Of a stretch of 64,000 nt of DNA, positions 1 through 9,299 are shown piece after piece. The first letter of the stretch is position 1; every line of letters starts with the position of its first letter. Source of the DNA: Platanthera guangdongensis (taxonomy: Eukaryota > Streptophyta > Magnoliopsida > Asparagales > Orchidaceae); contig CM077161.1 of NCBI GenBank assembly GCA_039583875.1, forward strand, positions 60,269,885 through 60,333,884, in the 5' to 3' direction. The notes under the pieces were generated by a model that searched no databases, was not told the DNA's origin, and saw only the letters and a program-made list of their open reading frames with translations. Made by a program: the position numbers and the translations under genes.

Positions 1-610
1 TAACGTTATAAGGTGGGGCAAGTTTTTCGATAATTTAACCTTTGGCCTTATCAACCTCCATCCCCTTAGACGAAATCTTATGGCCGATAAGCAAACCTTC
101 TCGAACCATAAAGTTACATTTTTCCCAATTTAAAACAAGATGCGTGTCCTCGCATCGCTGAAGGACACAATCTAAATTGCGAAGACAAGACAGGAAAGAG
201 CATCTGAAAACAGAGAAGTCATCCATAAAGACTTCAATAATGTCTCCTACCAGCTCGCCAAAGATTGCCAGCATACATATTTGGAATGTAGTTGCTGCAT
301 TATAGAGGCCAAATGGCATTCTTCGGTATGCCAAGGTGCCAAACGGGTAGGTAAAAGTTGTTTTCTCTTGGTCATCGGGAGAAATGGGGATTTGGAAAAA
401 CCCAGATAAGCCATCAAGAAAACAAAAGTACGGATGACTGGATAAATGCTCGAGAATTTGGTCTAAGAACGGTAGTGGGAAATGTTCCTTACGGGTGGCA
501 TCATTTAGTTTTCTATAATCGATGCACACCCGCCAATCCGTAACAGTACGGGTTGGGACGAGTTCACTGTGCTCATTTTCCACTACGGTAAGACTGCTCG
601 TTTTGGGCAC
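1..610 (-). pseudogene. Ty3/gypsy (Athila-like) reverse transcriptase fragment
   Basis: This is the N-terminal half of a Ty3/gypsy reverse transcriptase read right to left. Visible family motifs are the WRVCIDYRKLN block, FPLPFLDQ, CFLDGLSGFFQIPI, the PFGLYNAATTFQ block (normally PFGLCNAPATFQ) and the catalytic box in the form VFMDDFSVF. An in-frame stop near position 35 breaks the frame. Coding similarity (IIEKL then PP) continues in the same frame to the window edge, so RNase H and integrase probably lie outside the window. Protease and gag follow in the expected order to the right. The subfamily call rests on the primer site and the neighbouring protease rather than on the RT itself. Confidence 0.9.
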
Positions 611-1019
611 GACATGAACGGGACTAACCCATGTACTATCCTATATAGGATAAATAATCCCTGTATCTGATATTTTTATAATTTCAACTTTAACAACGTC
701 TTTCATGTTTGGGTTAAGACGTCGCTGCGGCTGAATAGTTTTGCGACAATTATCATGAAGGAAGATCTTATGGGTGCAGAAAGAAGGGTTAATCCCTTTT
801 AGGTCAGAAATTTGCCACGCAATTGCGTGGCGAAGTTTAAGTAAAAGATCCTATAAATCGGAACTCTCCGAATCGCTCAAATGCAAAGAAATGATAACGG
901 GAAGGGTATCATCTTTTCCCAAAAAGTCATATTTGAGTGATTCGGGTAGGGGTTTGAGTTCAAGGTAGGGCGGTTCTTCTAACGAGTTTTTAATTTTAAT
1001 GTCCTTCGATCCAAAAGGT
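611..1019 (-). pseudogene. Degenerate pol segment between protease and RT
   Basis: Reading leftwards this stretch keeps the conserved lead-in to gypsy RT: a QPQRRLNPNMKDVVKVEI block, then GIIYPI, an in-frame stop, and DSTWVSPVHVVPK joining the RT fragment. Closer to the protease, about 851-1050 carries the PPYLELKPLPESLKY block and an LPVIISLHLS block typical of Athila-type pol. The usual methionine-initiated ORFs are broken, so this is a relic joining protease to RT. It is not part of the tandem duplication, whose left limit is near 1109. Confidence 0.75.
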
Positions 1020-1700
1020 TCAAAGGAAAAAATTTGTAGAGTTATCCTCCTCGCAGTTAAAATTTTCGAGTACAAAAGTGTCATCGTTTAAAAAAGTAGA
1101 CTCGAAAATAGGGGAAGAACAATTCCCGAGATAGGTATGTAAATTATAATAAAAGTCATCGCTCGATGACGAGTCTCCTATGGAGGGACTAATAGAGAAA
1201 ATAACTTCATCATCTCCTACCCAAAGGAGTAGACGACCATTACTTACATCAATTAATGCGCGGGAGGTGGCGAGAAAAGGGCGACCGAGTATAATTGGTA
1301 CATCGGTGTCCTTCTCGATATCTAAGACGACGAAGTCTACCAGAAAGATAAACTTATTAACTCGGACAAGAACGTCCTCCACTACCCCAACAGGAAACTT
1401 AACCGAGCGATCTGCTAGTTGGATACACATTTTAGTAGGGGTCGGAGTGCCCAAACGTAATTTTTGAAAGAGCAAGGACAACATCAAATTAATGCTCGTG
1501 CCTAAATCTGCAAGAGCGTATTTTACTAATATATTGCCAAAAAGGCACAGGATGGAGAACCGTCCCGGGTCATTTCGTTTATGGGGTAATTTATTAGTAA
1601 GAGCCGCTGAGCAATCAGCATTCAGAGATATATGCGAAATATTTTCTAATTTTTGTTTATTAGAAAGAAGTTGGTTTAAATATTTCGCATACTTAGACAT
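1020..1700 (-). CDS. Athila-like retropepsin (aspartic protease) domain, copy 1
   Basis: The 226-residue open frame contains the retroviral-type aspartic protease signature: YALADLGTSINLM holds the catalytic D-L-G-T/S, followed about 75 residues later by the flap-side block VPIILGRPFLATSRALIDV. The N-terminal MSKYAKYLNQLLSNKQKLE matches the linker that normally precedes this protease in Athila-like polyproteins. The domain would cleave Gag-Pol in the virus-like particle. It was not an independent gene; it is a piece of a pol frame whose neighbours are broken. The last third lies left of the duplication limit, so only this copy keeps the native C-terminal junction toward RT. Confidence 0.85.
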   Translation of the reverse strand: MSKYAKYLNQLLSNKQKLENISHISLNADCSAALTNKLPHKRNDPGRFSILCLFGNILVKYALADLGTSINLMLSLLFQKLRLGTPTPTKMCIQLADRSVKFPVGVVEDVLVRVNKFIFLVDFVVLDIEKDTDVPIILGRPFLATSRALIDVSNGRLLLWVGDDEVIFSISPSIGDSSSSDDFYYNLHTYLGNCSSPIFESTFLNDDTFVLENFNCEEDNSTNFFL

Positions 1701-1792
1701 CTGCGAGATCGCCTCGCAGAAGGGAACATCAATATGAATTTATTTTAATAATAAAATAAATTTTTCATACTTCGCGTCCTTATTCTCATTAT

Positions 1793-3291
1793 TTAGCTTA
1801 TGTGGATACGGAAAGGGCGTTTTAATAATTTTTTGTTTAAAATTTGTAAAGGCGGCGTAATCGAAGATGGGGAAAGAGAGGTAGGAGGTGAAATATGTAC
1901 ATGTGGATCGATCCGTTTTGGATCAATCACCTCCTTTCTGCTACGGAGGGTTATGGCATTGAGATTCTCCCGCGGATTGGGTTCTGTGTTTCCCGACAGT
2001 GCCACGAGCGCGCACTCGGACATCATTGTCCCCAGCTGTCCAACCTGGAGTTTTAAGTTTTTTAGCGATCGGGTGATGTTCTGGATATTTGATTCATTGG
2101 AAGCTATGTATTTAGAAAACTTTTCCTTCATCGGGGAGGGTTTTGGAAGAGGAGGATGCGGCAGAAATCCGGGCAAAAAGAATTGGGCTGATGCTACGTA
2201 TTGTTCTCGTTGCTCCATGAGAAGTTGTGGTGGTTCCTCCAACCTAGATTATAGTTATTACTATAAGGGTTGTTGTTGGGATTGAAGGAAGGTCACCCAA
2301 GATTTCCCAAGTAGTATACGAACTCATTGACTACGCTGACATTAGGGGCAATCGCCCAAGGTGGAGTGGAGGAGGCAGCAGATATCTCCGACACCTGCTT
2401 CGTCAGCCTTTCAACATGAAGGGATAAGTGGGCAGTGGCATCCACTTTTAAGAGGACGGCCTCCTGCTTGGGACGTCCCCACGGGACGTTCCACTGGTAG
2501 GCATTCATAAACATCTCTTCGATAAGAGCTTGGGCAGCCTCTGGGGTCTTATTATTCAAGGTACCCCCGGCAGCCGCGTTAATCATTTGACGTGTCTAAT
2601 ATTTAAGCCCATTATAGAAAATTTAGACCTACAACCATGCAGGCAGCACGTGGTGTGGACACCTGTGGAGGAATTCTTTAAACCTCTCCCAAGTCTCCAA
2701 TAGAGACTCAGAATCATTCTGCACAAACGAAGAATTGTCCGCCCAGAACTTTGCAGTTTTGGCAGGCGGAAAATACTTCGTTAAGAACCGTTCCGCAAGC
2801 TCGGCCTAGGTGGTGATACATCCTCGTGGGAGGGAATTCAACCATGCCTTAGCTTTGGATCTTATGGAAAATGGAAAAAGGTGCAAATGAATGGCGTCAT
2901 CAGTGACGCCATTAATCTTAAAAGTATCGCAGATTTCCAAAAAACTAGATAAATGAACATTCGGGTCCTCATCCGACAGTCCATCAATCTGCACGACATT
3001 TTGAATCATTTGGATAATGCTCAATTTTATTTCAAAATTATTGTTCGTCACCGTCGGGTGAACAATACTAGACCCAGTATCGTCCAAATTTGGCTGGGCG
3101 TAATAAGACATTGTACGCTCGACGATCGCATTCGGATTATGGTTGGTCATGGCAAAGGCAGAGGGTTCTTTGATGGATTCTTCGGGATCAAATGAGGGAT
3201 TTCGGTGTTGAGAACGAATACGCGCAAGTGAGCGTTCGATCTCAGGATCGAAATCCAAATTTTCAGACTCCGAAGATTGTCCACGGGTCAT
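1793..3291 (-). pseudogene. Athila-like gag, copy 1
   Basis: A Gag polyprotein relic starting at MTRGQSSESENLDFDPEIE (3291). It continues through the retrotransposon Gag core: KAKAWLNSLPRG, then after an in-frame stop the AERFLTKYFPPAKTAKFW and ETWERFKEFLHRCPHH blocks. The MINAAAGGTLNNKTPEAAQ segment (2293-2586) is in the same frame as the start; the C-terminal QVGQLGTMMSE part (1793-2242) is in another frame, so at least one frameshift and several stops are present. Gag would form the virus-like particle. No zinc knuckle was seen, which is usual for Athila Gag. Plus-strand ORFs over this region are shadows. Confidence 0.85.
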
Positions 3292-3420
3292 ATACCCTAA
3301 AAGATAAACTAAATAATCAACTTTTTTTTGGAGATTTAAGATGATTTTTTAATTTTTTTGTTTTAAGAAATAAAGGTAAAGGTAATAGACTCCGGAATTC
3401 GAAATAACAACTCAAAGAAG

Positions 3421-3438
3421 TCCCCGACAACGACACCA
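3421..3438 (-). other. Primer binding site, Asp-tRNA type, copy 1
   Basis: On the minus strand this reads TGGTGTCGTTGTCGGGGA. It differs by a few transitions from the TGGCGCCGTTGCCGGGGA primer site that Athila-like elements use, complementary to the 3' end of plant tRNA-Asp. It sits between gag and the LTR end, as expected. The differences look like cytosine deamination (C to T). Confidence 0.8.
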
Positions 3439-3444
3439 AATACT

Positions 3445-3949
3445 TGATACACGTGAAACCCGGCTCTTATTTTATCTAGGGAGCACGGCGGGTTCGGATT
3501 TTGCCCGGCGAATTATATGCAAGTGCACCAATCGCAAGTAATACAGGATATTCGGGGGGAATATCGAGATCGTAAATTTCTTGGGAACGGGTTGATTATC
3601 CCTACTGCTCTGGAAGGACTATTATTTTATCGAAAAATCTAAGTTATCAGTTTTAACTAAGAAAAAGCTGGAAAGATATTAAGAACAAGGTCGATGAAAA
3701 AATAACACTCGGTATCAAATTACGTTAGGATGAAAATAGATTTAAATAATTATAGATCCTAGGTTTCAATTTAATTAAATGGAAGACTTGGCCGTGGAGG
3801 TTACAAAAGAATGAGCTTACCTATCTCCAGGACTATCGCTCACCTGAACATTAAGACTATTCGACCGGGCTCTCATCCGACGAAGGATTCCTCTTAATGC
3901 TTGCATTACGCTAAGAAACCCGCTATCGGGTGGGGGACCAAATTCGGAA
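3445..3949 (-). mobile_element. Truncated Athila-like LTR fragment within duplication copy 1
   Basis: The LTR begins (as read on the plus strand) at TGATACACGTG, six bases from the primer site. It is cut after about 505 bp where the second duplication copy starts. The matching stretch in copy 2 (6298-6802) continues into further LTR sequence, so copy 2 carries the native upstream junction. Confidence 0.7.
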
Positions 3950-3960
3950 ATAGTGGAAGA

Positions 3961-4552
3961 TAGGGGAAGAACAATCCCCGAGATAGGTATGTAAATTATA
4001 ATAAAAGTCATCGCTCGATGACGAGTCTCCTATGGAGGGACTAATAGAGAAAATAACTTCATCATCTCCTACCCAAAGGAGTAGACGACCATTACTTACA
4101 TCAATTAATGCGCGGGAGGTGGCGAGAAAAGGGCGACCGAGTATAATTGGTACATCGGTGTCCTTCTCGATATCTAAGACGACGAAGTCTACCAGAAAGA
4201 TAAACTTATTAACTCGGACAAGAACGTCCTCCACTACCCCAACAGGAAACTTAACCGAGCGATCTGCTAGTTGGATACACATTTTAGTAGGGGTCGGAGT
4301 GCCCAAACGTAATTTTTGAAAGAGCAAGGACAACATCAAATTAATGCTCGTGCCTAAATCTGCAAGAGCGTATTTTACTAATATATTGCCAAAAAGGCAC
4401 AGGATGGAGAACCGTCCCGGGTCATTTCGTTTATGGGGTAATTTATTAGTAAGAGCCGCTGAGCAATCAGCATTCAGAGATATATGCGAAATATTTTCTA
4501 ATTTTTGTTTATTAGAAAGAAGTTGGTTTAAATATTTCGCATACTTAGACAT
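3961..4552 (-). pseudogene. Athila-like protease, duplicated copy 2 (C-terminus replaced)
   Basis: Same protease frame as 1020-1700 (DLGTS catalytic block and IILGRPFLATS block intact), but the duplication junction cuts it. After the YYNLHTYLGDCSSPIF block the frame runs into LTR sequence of copy 1 and ends about 13 codons later. It has no RT downstream, so it could never have made a normal Pol. Confidence 0.85.
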
Positions 4553-4644
4553 CTGCGAGATCGCCTCGCAGAAGGGAACATCAATATGAATTTATTTTAA
4601 TAATAAAATAAATTTTTCATACTTCGCGTCCTTATTCTCATTAT

Positions 4645-6143
4645 TTAGCTTATGTGGATACGGAAAGGGCGTTTTAATAATTTTTTGTTTAAAATTTGTA
4701 AAGGCGGCGTAATCGAAGATGGGGAAAGAGAGGTAGGAGGTGAAATATGTACATGTGGATCGATCCGTTTTGGATCAATCACCTCCTTTCTGCTACGGAG
4801 GGTTATGGCATTGAGATTCTCCCGCGGATTGGGTTCTGTGTTTCCCGACAGTGCCACGAGCGCGCACTCGGACATCATTGGCCCCAGCTGTCCAACCTGG
4901 AGTTTTAAGTTTTTTAGCGATCGGGTGATGTTCTGGATATTTGATTCATTGGAAGCTATGTATTTAGAAAACTTTTCCTTCATCGGGGAGGGTTTTGGAA
5001 GAGGAGGATGCGGCAGAAATCCGGGCAAAAAGAATTGGGCTGATGCTACGTATTGTTCTCGTTGCTCCATGAGAAGTTGTGGTGGTTCCTCCAACCTAGA
5101 TTATAGTTATTACTATAAGGGTTGTTGTTGGGATTGAAGGAAGGTCACCCAAGATTTCCCAAGTAGTATACGAACTCATTGACTACGCTGACATTAGGGG
5201 CAATCGCCCAAGGTGGAGTGGAGGAGGCAGCAGATATCTCCGACACCTGCTTCGTCAGCCTTTCAACATGAAGGGATAAGTGGGCAGTGGCATCCACTTT
5301 TAAGAGGACGGCCTCCTGCTTGGGACGTCCCCACGGGACGTTCCACTGGTAGGCATTCATAAACATCTCTTCGATAAGAGCTTGGGCAGCCTCTGGGGTC
5401 TTATTATTCAAGGTACCCCCGGCAGCCGCGTTAATCATTTGACGTGTCTAATATTTAAGCCCATTATAGAAAATTTAGACCTACAACCATGCAGGCAGCA
5501 CGTGGTGTGGACACCTGTGGAGGAATTCTTTAAACCTCTCCCAAGTCTCCAATAGAGACTCAGAATCATTCTGCACAAACGAAGAATTGTCCGCCCAGAA
5601 CTTTGCAGTTTTGGCAGGCGGAAAATACTTCGTTAAGAACCGTTCCGCAAGCTCGGCCTAGGTGGTGATACATCCTCGTGGGAGGGAATTCAACCATGCC
5701 TTAGCTTTGGATCTTATGGAAAATGGAAAAAGGTGCAAATGAATGGCGTCATCAGTGACGCCATTAATCTTAAAAGTATCGCAGATTTCCAAAAAACTAG
5801 ATAAATGAACATTCGGGTCCTCATCCGACAGTCCATCAATCTGCACGACATTTTGAATCATTTGGATAATGCTCAATTTTATTTCAAAATTATTGTTCGT
5901 CACCGTCGGGTGAACAATACTAGACCCAGTATCGTCCAAATTTGGCTGGGCGTAATAAGACATTGTACGCTCGACGATCGCATTCGGATTATGGTTGGTC
6001 ATGGCAAAGGCAGAGGGTTCTTTGATGGATTCTTCGGGATCAAATGAGGGATTTCGGTGTTGAGAACGAATACGCGCAAGTGAGCGTTCGATCTCAGGAT
6101 CGAAATCCAAATTTTCAGACTCCGAAGATTGTCCACGGGTCAT
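4645..6143 (-). pseudogene. Athila-like gag, copy 2
   Basis: Duplicate of the gag relic at 1793-3291, with the same start, stops and frameshift. The only difference noticed inside the coding part is one residue (QLGPMMSE here, QLGTMMSE in copy 1). Because both copies share every disabling change, gag was already dead when the block was duplicated. Confidence 0.85.
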
Positions 6144-6273
6144 ATACCCTAAAAGATAAACTAAATAATCAACTTTTTTTTGGAGATTTAAGATGATTTT
6201 TTAATTTTTTTTGTTTTAAGAAATAAAGGTAAAGGTAATAGACTCCGGAATTCGAAATAACAACTCAAAGAAG

Positions 6274-6291
6274 TCCCCGACAACGACACCA
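6274..6291 (-). other. Primer binding site, Asp-tRNA type, copy 2
   Basis: Same degenerate Asp-type primer site as at 3421-3438. It lies six bases from the native end of the long LTR at 6298. Confidence 0.8.
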
Positions 6292-7275
6292 AATACTTGA
6301 TACACGTGAAACCTGGCTCTTATTTTATCTAGGGAGCACGGCGGGTTCGGATTTTGCCCGGCGAATTATATGCAAGTGCACCAATCGCAAGTAATACAGG
6401 ATATTCGGGGGGAATATCGAGATCGTAAATTTCTTGGGAACGGGTTGATTATCCCTACTGCTCTGGAAGGACTATTATTTTATCGAAAAATCTAAGTTAT
6501 CAGTTTTAACTAAGAAAAAGCTGGAAAGATATTAAGAACAAGGTCGATGAAAAAATAACACTCGGTATCAAATTACGTTAGGATGAAAATAGATTTAAAT
6601 AATTATAGATCCTAGGTTTCAATTTAATTAAATGGAAGACTTGGCCGTGGAGGTTACAAAAGAATGAGCTTACCTATCTCCAGGACTATCGCTCACCTGA
6701 ACATTAAGACTATTCGACCGGGCTCTCATCCGACGAAGGATTCCTCTTAATGCTTGCATTACGCTAAGAAACCCGCTATCGGGTGGGGGACCAAATTCGG
6801 AAGATTTTCGCGCCTCCTCTCTCGAGGGTTAGTGTGAAACTCTCTTTACTCAGTGGTGATCTGTCCATACGCATGGCCACTTGGCTAGCTAGCGTATGGA
6901 TAACAGAAATAGAGCCCACACATCGATATGTTGTTCTATGCATCGTAAACCTGGGGTAAACCTTAAGTACTTAATTAAATAGAAAAACAAGACTTTAATT
7001 GTTTAAAAACATTTTATATCCCAATTCTCTTCGATACCGAGGGCTAAAAGCGATTAGCCACTCATCAGAATGAGGATGGCTTATGAGTTTGATGAGGCGT
7101 GAATTCTAAATTATGCACTGAAGGGTTACAAAAAAAATAAGAAGAAATGAGATAACCTAATATTAGAAAGGGAAAAGCTACTAAAAAAAAGAAACGCACA
7201 CACTCAACCAAACTCATAATAAGAAAAGAAAAACAACATTACAAGAAAGGAAGATTGTATAATTGAAATTACAAG

Positions 7276-7443
7276 TCCTACTCAAACGAGTATGCGGAAA
7301 ATGACAAGTCCTACTCAAACGAGTTGATGGGAAATGAAAACTGAAAATGATAAGTCCTACTCAAACGAGTAGGCGGGAAATTAAAGCGACTCCTACTCAA
7401 ACGAGTAGGCGGGAAATTAAAGCGACTCCTACTCAAACGAGTA
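7276..7443. repeat. Minisatellite of hairpin units CCTACTC-AAAC-GAGTAGG
   Basis: Five units, near 7276, 7312, 7354, 7391 and 7427, each contain CCTACTC, a 4-nt AAAC spacer and GAGTAGG, i.e. a 7-bp perfect hairpin. The first two units have a degraded right arm. The last three are 36-bp repeats including GCGGGAAATTAAAGCGA. Confidence 0.85.
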
Positions 7444-7448
7444 GGAGA

Positions 7449-7830
7449 AAATAGATGCACACATACACACACACACACTTTACAGGAATAAAAACTCACA
7501 CACTCTACATAAATTAAACACACACACTCTACATAAATAAACACTCACACACTCTACAAAAATAAAACGCACACACTCTATATAAATAAACACTCACACA
7601 CTCTACATAAATGAAAACTCACACACTCTACATAAATGAAAACACTCACTCTCTACATAAATAAATACTCACACATTCTACAGAAATAAAATGCACACAC
7701 TCTACATAAATAAACACTCACACACCTTACATAAATGAAAACTCACACACTCTACATAAATAAACACTCACACACTCTACATAAATGAAAACACACACTC
7801 TCTACTTGAATAAAAGTAATAAAATCTAAC
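7449..7830. repeat. CA-rich minisatellite (CACACACTCTACATAAATAA-type unit)
   Basis: About a dozen degenerate units of 24-32 bp built from CACACACTCTACATAAAT followed by AAACACT or GAAAACT. Short ORFs here are compositional. The same kind of sequence recurs once near 8300-8330. Confidence 0.85.
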
Positions 7831-8566
7831 TCATACACTCACACACACATACAAAAAAAAAGAAAAACAAAGTGATTGAAAAATTAAAACGTTTACATTT
7901 TTACCGCTAGAACATGCTGGAAATGCATAAAGAGTAGAAATAAAAATTGTTCGAGCAAAAGAGTTTTCAAATAAATGTGAAAATCAAAGGGTTTGAAAAA
8001 TTGAAATAACACATAATCCATTCTTATAACTTTGTAAAAAGGTTTAAAAAGTGGAAGAAAGTTAAAAAGAAGCAAAAGTTTTACAACCAAAAAAAGAAAA
8101 TCTAAGTTAAAAAGTAATGAAAACCACTTTGAAATCATTTTACAATTTCATAAGAATGAATATAAAAGCACACAAATCCTTAATCTAAATCATTCTAAGG
8201 AGTATGATAAGAAAAATAGGCTATAATAACGACTAGTAATTTTAAGAAAATCTAAAGTAAAACTAAGCGAATTTTTTCATTTGAATGCATAAATTCCACA
8301 AATCTAACTCATACACGCACACACCCTTACAACAAAATGAAGATACATAAGATTGTTGAAAGAGGAGGACTAAGAGGCATTCCAGTACAACATAAGGATG
8401 AAAAGCTATCAAATTTTATTAAGAGAAAGTTTGATTACAAAAGCTAAAACAAACACAAAGAGGAGGCAAAAAAATATCCTTAAATAACACTAAAAGAAGC
8501 CTCCTAGAAGCAGCCCTAACAACAAAATGGCTCAAATTTCGAACTCATGGCCCTTACGCAAATTTT

Positions 8567-8574
8567 TATTTATA
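8567..8574 (-). promoter_or_regulatory. Candidate TATA box of the minus-strand LTR
   Basis: The minus strand reads CTATAAATAAAA in an AT-rich setting, with the GC-rich repeat cluster upstream (8583-9128). Start of transcription would be about 30 bp further left. Prediction from position and sequence only. Confidence 0.45.
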
Positions 8575-8582
8575 GGCAAAAA

Positions 8583-9128
8583 ATTCAGATTACACGCCCT
8601 AGGTCACGGGCGTGAAGGGGGTGTGTCAGTACTGTTGCTGATGTGATCTAGAGAATTAATGGCTGGTTTTACTTTGCGGCTGTACATATGGAAGTCACGG
8701 GCGTGACTCTACTCTTGGGGGCATGTTGGGGGGGGGGGGCGTGTTTGGGAGGTTTATTTGGGGAAGGCGTCGTGTCAATTTGTCGATGACGCTGTCTTGT
8801 CTGGGACACGTGGAAGTCACGGGCATGTCAAGTCTTGGCCCGGGCATGTCTGGTGGCATTGAGTGGTTGGCTGGCGTTGAGTGGAGATGGCGTTGATTGG
8901 TTGGCGTTGAGTGGAGATGGCATTGAGTGGTTTTCGACGGGAGTTGAGTGGATCTCGATGGGCGTTGAGATGAGTTGATCTCGGGTGGAACACGAGCGTG
9001 TCGGGTCAGTTCAACGATCGTCGAGGGGGTGACATGGGGCGTATCGGGAAGTTCGACGATTTGGCGGCAATATATGTTGGGATCAAAGTCACATGCCCAG
9101 GTCACGGGCGTGACCGAGAAGTACACGG
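8583..9128. repeat. Cluster of GTCACGGGCGTGAC-type palindromic repeats in U3
   Basis: GTCACGGGCGTGA or close variants occur near 8592, 8694, 8816 and 9099. Between them are tandem GGCGTTGAGTGGAGATG-like units (8870-8970) and a TCGTCGA/TTCGACGA pair (9009-9062). The minus-strand ORF spanning this cluster is Pro/Thr-rich, repeat-derived and probably not a gene. A related motif cluster lies at 63841-64000 in LTR E. Confidence 0.75.
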
Positions 9129-9170
9129 GGGTGTACTGTGAAATTTTGACATTTTCCTAAAAAATTTAAG

Positions 9171-9299
9171 AAAACAAAATAAACTAAGTGAGAAGTGTTT
9201 TTACAAAAAAGGAGCAATTTATTAACTAAAAATGACAAAAATAAACTAAAACGTCTTATTTAATGTACGTAAAAATACATATATTTACAGGTTATCAAA
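9171..9299. other. AT-rich spacer, no gene seen
   Basis: AT-rich sequence between the U3 cluster and the next LTR-like region. Just right of it, at 9328-9347, is a block TATTCACCCCCCCCTCTAG also found near the end of the copia LTR at 16126-16143, which may mark a buried LTR remnant. Confidence 0.4.

Larger units (their letters stand above)
1109..3949. repeat. Tandem segmental duplication, copy 1 (~2.84 kb)
   Basis: This block reappears at 3961-6802 in the same orientation. Comparing by eye I found only about four differences: a T/C near 1122, a T/G near 2027, one T in a poly-T run near 3350, and a C/T near 3463. The unit contains protease, gag, primer site and about 505 bp of LTR. The left limit falls inside the protease frame and the right limit inside the LTR, so these are not LTR ends. 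Between the copies is a 10-bp imperfect repeat of the junction (TAGTGGAAGA followed by TAGGGGAAGA). Confidence 0.93.
3961..6802. repeat. Tandem segmental duplication, copy 2
   Basis: Direct repeat of 1109-3949 at an offset of 2852-2853 bp. At the right end the two copies agree through the CCAAATTCGGAA block. Copy 2 then continues into native LTR (GATTTTCGCGCC), whereas copy 1 jumps to protease sequence. The near identity means a recent event or a local assembly duplication; reads spanning about 6 kb would decide. Confidence 0.93.
6298..9170 (-). mobile_element. Probable 5' LTR of the Athila-like element (outer limit uncertain)
   Basis: Starting next to the primer site this stretch holds no coding sequence. 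It contains a 9-bp perfect inverted repeat (6864-6872 with 6892-6900), a hairpin minisatellite, a CA-rich minisatellite, AT-rich DNA, a minus-strand TATA box at 8567-8574, and a GC-rich cluster of CACG repeats beyond it. That order fits U5-R, promoter and U3 of a minus-strand LTR. The outer end is not resolved: I found no clear terminal CA with target duplication, and other insertions could be included. Confidence 0.5.

Noticed and set aside
1180..5137. Plus-strand ORFs over the Athila gag and protease, each present twice
   Set aside because: They are antisense shadows of the minus-strand protease and gag; duplication of the block explains why they occur twice.
8695..9126. Minus-strand 143-residue ORF as a Pro/Thr-rich gene
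   Set aside because: Composition comes from the GC-rich tandem motifs; no start context, no domain, lies in a U3-like repeat cluster.
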